Source: Planctomycetaceae bacterium (GTDB lineage Bacteria > Planctomycetota > Planctomycetia > Pirellulales > Pirellulaceae). Taken from it: a stretch of 9,822 nt of DNA. Shown here piece by piece: positions 5,171 to 9,822 of this stretch. Made by a program: the position numbers and the translations under genes. Under the pieces are notes generated by a model. It searched no databases. It was not told the DNA's origin and saw nothing but the letters and a program-made list of their open reading frames with translations. Position 1 is the stretch's first letter; every line of letters begins with the position of its first letter. The stretch spans positions 1 to 9,822 of the forward strand of contig NYXM01000049.1 of assembly GCA_002685655.1 (NCBI GenBank). The letters run 5' to 3'.

Positions 5171-6634
5171 CTACGGAGATGCAAACAAGTCGGCTAGCAA
5201 GACTTCGGAGGTAACAAGATCTCGCGCGTAGTCATTCTGCTTGACACCAGAGCTCGTGATCATGGTTAAGAACAGAGTACTCTTGGACCCTGTTCGTTCT
5301 CGAAACACGCGCAGCTTTCGCGCCAGATCGGCAGCGTAGCGTTTGTTGATTACGAAGGGATTCTCGGAGAACTTCATTTCAGAGATGTTTATGCATTGAT
5401 CGCGTCGATCGATGACCAGATCGATTTGAGCTCCTTCGCCATTCTTCGACTTGGGCCGGTAGAACCACGATGATTCGGTTGTCTCGACACCGGCGATGCC
5501 CAAGGCCACCTTGATCTGCACGATGTGCTTCAGGCAGAGCGATTCAAAGGCGTACCCGCACCAACTGGCATACTTGCGACCGGCTGCTTTTTGAAGCCAA
5601 ATGTTGGTGCCAGAAGTGCGGTTGGACTTGATCCATTTTAAGTAGAATAGCGAGTACTCATCCGCCAGCCGGAAAATCGCATCCTTAGTCTTGTTGTTCC
5701 TGGGTGGGCATTCGTGGACGAATCCCGATTGAATGAGTTCACGTAGAGCCGAGGTCGCTGCCCCGCCGCTTTTTAAAGACGTGGCCGTCAGCAGTTCGTT
5801 GCGAGTTAATCCCCTCCCAGTGGAAGCCAGCGCTCTCACGATGGATTCGTGATTGGTGGAGTCGTCAAACAAGGCAGCGTACAAATGCTGATATTCATCG
5901 ACCAGCAATCCGTCCTTGGCAAAGCAGAGCCGATCGATGTTCTGTGCGACAGACTGCCCTGGCTGGATGTAGTTGAGATAATGCGGGACGCCACCCACCG
6001 CCATGTAGAGTTGGGCCATCTGAAATTCACTGAGTTTGACGCGCCGGTGTTCAAGGTATTCGCGCGTTTCGTGGAGCGTAAAGGGCTTTAGACATATTCG
6101 TACCGTTGTGCGATTGTGCAATCCACCTTTTGAATTGATCACTTTTCGAATCATCCACGATGCCGCGGAACCGCAGATGATTACCATCAAATCAGGGCGG
6201 CGGCTGGCAAATGTGTTCCAGAACGCCTCGAACGCAGCCAGGAATCCGGAACGCCGAGTTGCCAACCAGGGAAACTCGTCGAAGAACAACACTTGTTTTC
6301 GTGTTGGTGATTCGGCGCTGGCTTGAATCGAGTCTTTGATTTGTTCGAAAGCCTCCAGCCATGAAGGTGGAGTGGAAACGAATTGGCCGGGAAAATGCCG
6401 TCGCAGTGAGATGGCGCAGTTTTCCAATTGGCGTCCCATCGGTTCGTTGTGCAGGCCGGTGAGCTCAAAGACAATCTCGTTGCGGAAGAACTCACGTATC
6501 AGAAACGTCTTGCCGACGCGCCGACGGCCATAGATCGCGATCAGTTCCGGGTCAGGCGAATTGAGGGCGGCTGCCAGTCTTTCTTTTTCCGAGGAGCGGC
6601 CGACAACGTGACGGGGCGGATCGTTTGAAGACAT
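5171..6634 (-). CDS. AAA ATPase, archaeal-type (DUF234/PD-(D/E)XK C-terminus)
   Basis: 487 residues. An N-terminal P-loop domain has Walker A G36RRRVGKT43, Walker B VLFFDE (115-120) followed by FPWLA, and the sensor-like VIICGSAASWM (151-161), all typical of archaeal-type ATPases of the STAND/MNS group. A winged-helix part lies at about 262-320 (SIVRALASTGRGLTRNELLTATSL). The C-terminal DUF234-like domain has FRLADEYSLFYLKWI and then a PD-(D/E)XK-like set: E364 in GYAFESLCL, D405 in QIDLVID, and E419-x-K421 in ISEMKFS. The nuclease residues are all present, so it may cut DNA or RNA, but biochemical roles of this family are poorly known; many members are linked to mobile or defence regions. 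It stands alone, without a clear SD before the ATG at 6634, downstream of a highly structured promoter. Confidence 0.9.
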   Translation of the reverse strand: MSSNDPPRHVVGRSSEKERLAAALNSPDPELIAIYGRRRVGKTFLIREFFRNEIVFELTGLHNEPMGRQLENCAISLRRHFPGQFVSTPPSWLEAFEQIKDSIQASAESPTRKQVLFFDEFPWLATRRSGFLAAFEAFWNTFASRRPDLMVIICGSAASWMIRKVINSKGGLHNRTTVRICLKPFTLHETREYLEHRRVKLSEFQMAQLYMAVGGVPHYLNYIQPGQSVAQNIDRLCFAKDGLLVDEYQHLYAALFDDSTNHESIVRALASTGRGLTRNELLTATSLKSGGAATSALRELIQSGFVHECPPRNNKTKDAIFRLADEYSLFYLKWIKSNRTSGTNIWLQKAAGRKYASWCGYAFESLCLKHIVQIKVALGIAGVETTESSWFYRPKSKNGEGAQIDLVIDRRDQCINISEMKFSENPFVINKRYAADLARKLRVFRERTGSKSTLFLTMITSSGVKQNDYARDLVTSEVLLADLFASP

Positions 6635-6644
6635 GATTTATACG

Positions 6645-6733
6645 TAGCCAAATGCTAGTGAAAGGATCGACATTTGGCTAACTATAGTATTTATCGATAG
6701 CCAAATCAACCGTTTAAGACACCGATTTGGCTA
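6645..6733 (-). promoter_or_regulatory. Four alternating TAGCCAAAT operator-like sites
   Basis: The 9-mer TAGCCAAAT occurs perfectly at 6645-6653 and 6698-6706, and its reverse complement at 6672-6680 and 6725-6733. Start-to-start distances are 27, 26 and 27 bp. The order is two inverted pairs with 18-bp spacers, joined by a 17-bp spacer. They overlap the ATPase promoter: one overlaps the -35, one abuts the -10, one is in the leader and one is upstream. This strongly suggests a dedicated regulator, possibly the ATPase itself through its winged helix. Binding protein unknown. Confidence 0.75.
6681..6709 (-). promoter_or_regulatory. Promoter of the AAA ATPase gene
   Basis: On the minus strand TTGATT (6709-6704), exactly 17 bases, then TATAGT (6686-6681), with the ATG about 46 bases downstream of the -10. 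Both boxes are close to the sigma-70-type consensus. The -35 overlaps one TAGCCAAAT site and the -10 is directly followed by another, so occupancy of these sites should block RNA polymerase. Confidence 0.6.
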
Positions 6734-6902
6734 CATACAATCAGAGCGTCCCTGCGGTTCCGTGAGACAGTGCGCTTTACTCAACGGCTGCTCGACAGGT
6801 CCGAAGAGCGACTAAGCGTTTGTGAGGTGGCCGACTCATGCCACTTCCATGGCTCATCCCAAAGCCACCGGCTCTGGCCTCTGGGGGGTGATTTACTGAA
6901 CG
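6734..6902. other. Short intergenic region, possible degraded 5' part of the ROK gene
   Basis: No supported gene is seen. The N-terminal ROK motif (a D-x-GGT phosphate-binding loop) was looked for in all three plus frames and is absent, so the missing first third of the kinase is not simply in another frame here. Confidence 0.4.
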
Positions 6903-7730
6903 TTGTGCGCGGAACAGCAACCAATTCACGACCTATTTCGTCGGCAGTTCTCACGCACTTTTTCACTTGCTCCAAGACACCTCTCGATCCGCTCCGCTTT
7001 GGACGTGTCTGTTCGCGCGCGGGGAGAGTTGGCAATTCAAGCAGGTGCATTCTGCGGTTGGTCTGGGCCAGGTCTCGTGTTGAATATCGGTACCGGCATT
7101 GCTGGCGCTGTGGTGCGGAGGGGCAAGGTGCTCAGGCACGCATACGGCCTCGGCGAAACATATGGCCAGTTCGGAAGATACCTATTCCGCGATTTGCAAA
7201 CAGACTCTTGGAGTTGGCGTCCCACCCGTGACGGCTCAATACCTCCGCATGGTAATGGTGTCATTCGTTTCACCGAGTGGTGCGGCGGCCCGGCTCTAGC
7301 GCGCCGCTTCGCGCGCCTGGCGGCGGACAAACGGTTGCCGCGCATCGCCGCGACCGCTCGCGACCAGATACTGGCCAACCTCTCTTTCCGTCAATTGCAG
7401 GCAGAAGAGACCTTGCTTCGCACCGTAAGTCTGGCTGCGACCGAGAACGCTTCGTCACTCGCTGGAGAGTTCATCTGGTCCGTCGGTACGGAAATAGGCC
7501 GTGCGGTCCGCTGTATGACCTCGTCTGTTTGCGAACCGGGTTTTCAGCGACTCGTGTTGACAGGGGGCGTCGGCGAGAAGTTTGGAGCCGCTGGTCATGC
7601 CGCACGGGACCTACTCCTCGAGGGCATTCAAAAGGAATTACTTCCCGGATCAACCGTCGTTCGCTCGAACCTTGGGCTGGACGCCGAGTACATCGGGTGG
7701 GCACCGCTTTCGCATGCAATGGAGCGCTAA
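6903..7730 (+). pseudogene. ROK-family sugar kinase, 5'-truncated remnant
   Basis: ROK kinases phosphorylate sugars or act as sugar-responsive repressors. The frame is open from a TTG at 6903, but recognisable homology starts only near 7010 (ARGELAIQAGAF). Then follow GPGLVLNIGTGIAGAVVRRGKV (adenosine/phosphate-loop strand), GLGETYGQFG where relatives have the GE-x-GH motif with its catalytic-side His, TEWCGGPALARRFA, and a C-terminal LVLTGGVGEKFG with SNLGLDAEYIGWA. The N-terminal D-x-GGT loop and about 90 residues are missing, the zinc-site cysteines of classic ROK proteins are absent, and no RBS is seen. The C-terminal two thirds is intact without internal stops, so truncation may be recent. 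A novel short ASKHA protein is less likely. Confidence 0.6.
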
Positions 7731-7879
7731 TGGCATCGCACAACTCACTCACCACGACACCGATCGGCATTGATGAGAACGGAATTCCCTTGGGACTGTG
7801 CTGCTCGATTCCAGAATGTTCTCGTGAGCGCCACAACGTGATCGGAGGATCCACCAATGATGATGTCAGCAGTGAGTGA
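7730..7879 (+). CDS. Doubtful 49-residue ORF coupled to the ROK relic
   Basis: The ATG overlaps the TAA of the ROK frame as TAATG, a usual coupling form, and the frame stays open for 49 codons (begins MASHNSLTTTPIGIDENGIP, has Cys-Cys and Cys-x-Arg residues in the middle, ends acidic). It runs 23 bases into the next gene, whose strong RBS lies inside it. No family is recognised, and it may be chance reading of an intergenic spacer. Confidence 0.25.
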   Translation: MASHNSLTTTPIGIDENGIPLGLCCSIPECSRERHNVIGGSTNDDVSSE

Positions 7880-8141
7880 ATTCACTCCGCTTTTCCCATC
7901 CGAAGACGATTTTGCAGCGACTTCGCGATTACTGCACAAGGCAGAGGGTTCCAGAAGAGATCTGACTGACCTGCAACGGCGTATGGTAGTGAGCGTTGCA
8001 TTCTCGACGTGTCACCGATTTCGACGGTTGGTCGATGGCCTTGAATGCCGAGATCGCTTAACGGCGTCTTCGATTGGCTCGGTCGAGTGCTCTTCGCCGT
8101 TGGTTTCGACGCGTACGTCGACGAGCGGCGCTGGCCTTTGA
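7857..8141 (+). pseudogene. Unknown gene, 3' part cut off by IS66
   Basis: The start is very well supported: GGAGGA at 7844-7849 with 7 bases to the ATG at 7857; two further ATG codons follow directly. The first 45 or so residues read like the beginning of a soluble protein (VSEFTPLFPSEDDFAATSRLL, then SRRDLTDLQRRM). From about 7990 on, the frame enters sequence that must belong to the IS66 end, and after 8058 it is antisense to the transposase, so those residues are not native. No family is recognised from so short a piece. It lies just downstream of the ROK relic and may have shared its operon. Confidence 0.45.
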
Positions 8142-9743
8142 CTCGGTGGTGCGGATTTGAAGCTGGCTTTCGGGATGAGCGGCCAACCAGTGGTCGGGAA
8201 GTAAGGTGCGAAGCGTCGCTGGGTCCTCGGGGTCGCAGAAGGGCATTCGCTCAAACACATCCTTCAAATAAGCGTAAGGATCCATCTGCAGACGACGGCA
8301 TGTCGCAGTCAGCGTGTAGAAGACCGCCGCCGCGGCACCTCCGGCGGGACTGCCAAAAAAGAGCCAGGCCTTCTTTCCCATCACTGGATTTTTCACCGCT
8401 TGCTCGGAAGCGTTGTTGTCCAGCGGAATCGCTCCGGATTCCAGGAATCGCTCGAAGCATTCCCAGCGCGTGGTCATGTAGTTGATCGCCCCCCGCAGGT
8501 CGTGTTTCGGGCGAAGCGTCGCGAGTTGGTCATCCATCCAGTGTTTGAATTCCTCCAGCAACGGACGAGAACGAAGTTGGCGTTGTTCGTGACGCGGTTC
8601 GTCCGAAAGTTCTCGCAGTTCATCTTCGATATCGAACAGTTGACCGAAGTATCTCATGGCCGTCGTGGTTCGCTCGGTGGGACCGAGCGTATGCAACTCC
8701 TCGAATTTGCGGCGCGCATGCGCATGACAACCAGCGATCTGAATCCGGCCTTGTGTACGAGGATTTAAACACTCGTAGCCGATGTATGCGTCCGACACGA
8801 GGATTCCCTCGAAATCCGCAAAGAACTCGGTGGGACCGGCCCGCGCCCGACTCTCCGTAAATGAGAACGTCGTATAGGGATGTCGCCGATCGCCAAGCAC
8901 GGCCCACAGGTAGGTCGTCTTTGTCTTGCCTTGTCCCGGAGCAAGCATCTTGATCGGCGTCTCATCGGCTTGCACCACAGGCGATTCCAACGCCAGGCTC
9001 CGCATCAAATCGGTCAGCGGAACCAACTCGTTCGCCAGACGCATCATCCAACGGCATTGGGTGCTGCGGTCGATCTCCAGCTTGCTGCGTCCGAGTATCT
9101 CTTCCAGCCGATAGTAAGGCAGATGGTCCGTGAAATGATTGACCGCCAAACCGGCCAATAGCGAAGGCCCCGCGAAGCAATTGATGATTCGCGGCGGTCG
9201 CGGAGCGGAAATCATCGTCGTTTCCGTGGCGTCGGCATTGTCGATGGCCAACGTCTCGACGAACTCTTCGATCACAATCAGCCGGGGCGGCTCCCATTCG
9301 ACGTACTCGCCGACCTTTTTCAGGAACAGGCGTCTTTGCTCGCCTGGCGGGTCCTCGGAAATCTCCGCCTCGTCCAATTTGTGAATGCGTTGGACGCGAG
9401 GCAGGCTGTCGGGAATCACGCGTCGCCTGCGTCCGCCACGGCTGGCAGGCGTCTGGCCTTGGTCGCCGTTCCCCTCGTCTTCGTGTGAGGTATCGGAGTC
9501 AAGCGGATCGTCTTGGTTCGAGGCGTCCTCTGACTCCGGTGGGCCGACGATGACCGAGTCAAATAGCATCCCCTGTTGCGGATCTTCAAAACGTTCGCGT
9601 CGTTGGCCAAACAAGGTTCGCTTCATCAACGCTATGTCGCGTTGCAGGGATTGCAGCAACGCCTGCTGCTCGTCAATGGTGGCCCGGAGCGTGTCATTGA
9701 CCGCAGCCATCTCCGTAATCATCGCATGGCTGGGACCGATCAT
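8058..9743 (-). CDS. tnpC: IS66-family transposase (TnpC)
   Basis: 561 residues, full length for the family. Residues 12-50 form the coiled-coil/leucine-zipper head (DEQQALLQSLQRDIALMKRTLFGQRRERF), followed by an acidic linker (62-95). The usual zinc finger with CPxC pairs is replaced by a cysteine-free segment (RIHKLDEAEISEDPPGEQRRLF). The DDE catalytic core has D260 (QADETP), D318 (LVSDAYIGY) and E447 (NNASEQAVK), with CHAHARRKF between. A C-terminal IS66_C-like part (LKDVFERMPFCDP, LLPDHWLA) ends in an extra Arg-rich tail (538-561). The ATG at 9743 overlaps the stop of the upstream ORF as ATGA, which sets the start. The frame is intact, so the element may still be active. Confidence 0.95.
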   Translation of the reverse strand: MIGPSHAMITEMAAVNDTLRATIDEQQALLQSLQRDIALMKRTLFGQRRERFEDPQQGMLFDSVIVGPPESEDASNQDDPLDSDTSHEDEGNGDQGQTPASRGGRRRRVIPDSLPRVQRIHKLDEAEISEDPPGEQRRLFLKKVGEYVEWEPPRLIVIEEFVETLAIDNADATETTMISAPRPPRIINCFAGPSLLAGLAVNHFTDHLPYYRLEEILGRSKLEIDRSTQCRWMMRLANELVPLTDLMRSLALESPVVQADETPIKMLAPGQGKTKTTYLWAVLGDRRHPYTTFSFTESRARAGPTEFFADFEGILVSDAYIGYECLNPRTQGRIQIAGCHAHARRKFEELHTLGPTERTTTAMRYFGQLFDIEDELRELSDEPRHEQRQLRSRPLLEEFKHWMDDQLATLRPKHDLRGAINYMTTRWECFERFLESGAIPLDNNASEQAVKNPVMGKKAWLFFGSPAGGAAAAVFYTLTATCRRLQMDPYAYLKDVFERMPFCDPEDPATLRTLLPDHWLAAHPESQLQIRTTESKASAARRRTRRNQRRRALDRANRRRR

Positions 9744-9822
9744 TTTAAACCAGCCATTTTCGATCGTTTGATGCCTGCCACTTGTCCGGTGGCGAGTGAC
9801 CGTTCAAACACCGCGCGTGGAA
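9740..9822 (-). CDS. C-terminal end of the ORF upstream of the IS66 transposase (partial)
   Basis: The last 27 codons (PRAVFERSLATGQVAGIKRS, then KMAGLK and TGA), cut by the window edge. The TGA overlaps the transposase ATG, the coupling expected between IS66 accessory ORFs and TnpC. It is therefore probably the element's accessory gene (TnpB or TnpA type), but the tail alone does not let me decide which. Confidence 0.55.
   Translation of the reverse strand, partial: PRAVFERSLATGQVAGIKRSKMAGLK

Larger units (their letters stand above)
7989..9822 (-). mobile_element. IS66-family element, partial (right side outside window)
   Basis: It contains the large IS66 transposase and the tail of a preceding ORF; the remaining ORFs and the other end are beyond the window. 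The inner boundary is uncertain. GTGAGCGTTGC at 7989-7999 resembles the GTAAGCG start typical of IS66 ends and lies 59 bases past the transposase stop, so it is my best guess; it cannot be confirmed without the other end. Confidence 0.65.

Noticed and set aside
5040..5231. Plus-strand frame with protein-like APDWMRGEIRDIPGLKLEAF.
   Set aside because: No RBS, short, and antisense overlap with the ATPase 3' end; noted as a possible relic only.
8045..8485. Plus-strand frames across the IS66 transposase.
   Set aside because: Antisense shadows of the GC-biased transposase gene.
1..9822. CRISPR arrays, tRNA and rRNA genes.
   Set aside because: No regularly spaced repeats of CRISPR size, no cloverleaf with a TTCGA-type loop, and no rRNA motifs were found by reading.

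Overview
The window looks like an accessory, transposon-rich stretch of a bacterial chromosome. The best guess for the host is a planctomycete (Pirellulales-like). The hints are a secreted protein with a glycine run and an Ala-rich tail, a DUF6941/DUF433/DUF5615 gene group, an IS66 transposase without the usual zinc-finger cysteines, and moderate GC with uneven Shine-Dalgarno use. This is inference from gene content; no rRNA or tRNA is present to confirm it.

Layout. Bases 1-271 are AT-rich and non-coding and hold a TGTC motif repeated every 10 bp. It leads into a secreted beta-sandwich protein (272-1039, +). Bases 1141-4333 are bounded by near-perfect 24-bp inverted repeats (22 of 24 identical). 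Every gene inside lies on the minus strand: an IS1595-type (ISXO2-like) transposase, then a tightly coupled set of DUF6941, DUF433, DUF5615 (PIN-like) and a 48-residue basic protein, then a DUF3592 membrane protein. I read this as one 3.2-kb IS1595-family transposon carrying a toxin-antitoxin-like operon as passenger. The transposase promoter appears to use the right inverted repeat for its -35 box, and the two mismatches between the repeats remove that box from the left copy. The right edge cuts into an unrecognised ORF (4294-4722).

Bases 4723-5170 hold no gene I can support. At 5171-6634 (-) is an AAA ATPase of the archaeal-ATPase/DUF234 type with a PD-(D/E)XK-like C-terminus. Its promoter is embedded in four copies of TAGCCAAAT in alternating orientation at 26-27 bp steps, which suggests dedicated regulation. 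Next comes a 5'-truncated ROK-type sugar kinase relic (up to 7730, +), a doubtful 49-codon ORF coupled to it by TAATG, and the 5' part of an unknown gene with a very good RBS (7857), which runs into an IS66-family element. The IS66 transposase (8058-9743, -) and the tail of an upstream IS66 ORF reach the right edge of the window.

How it fits together: at least two insertion elements and two or three broken host genes mark a decaying or hypervariable locus. The most interesting candidate system is the transposon-borne DUF6941-DUF433-DUF5615-small-protein operon. DUF433/DUF5615 pairs are widely regarded as toxin-antitoxin-like (antitoxin-type DUF433, PIN-fold DUF5615). Linking them to DUF6941, a new small protein and a mobile element could make a stabilisation or defence module. 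That function is inferred, not shown.
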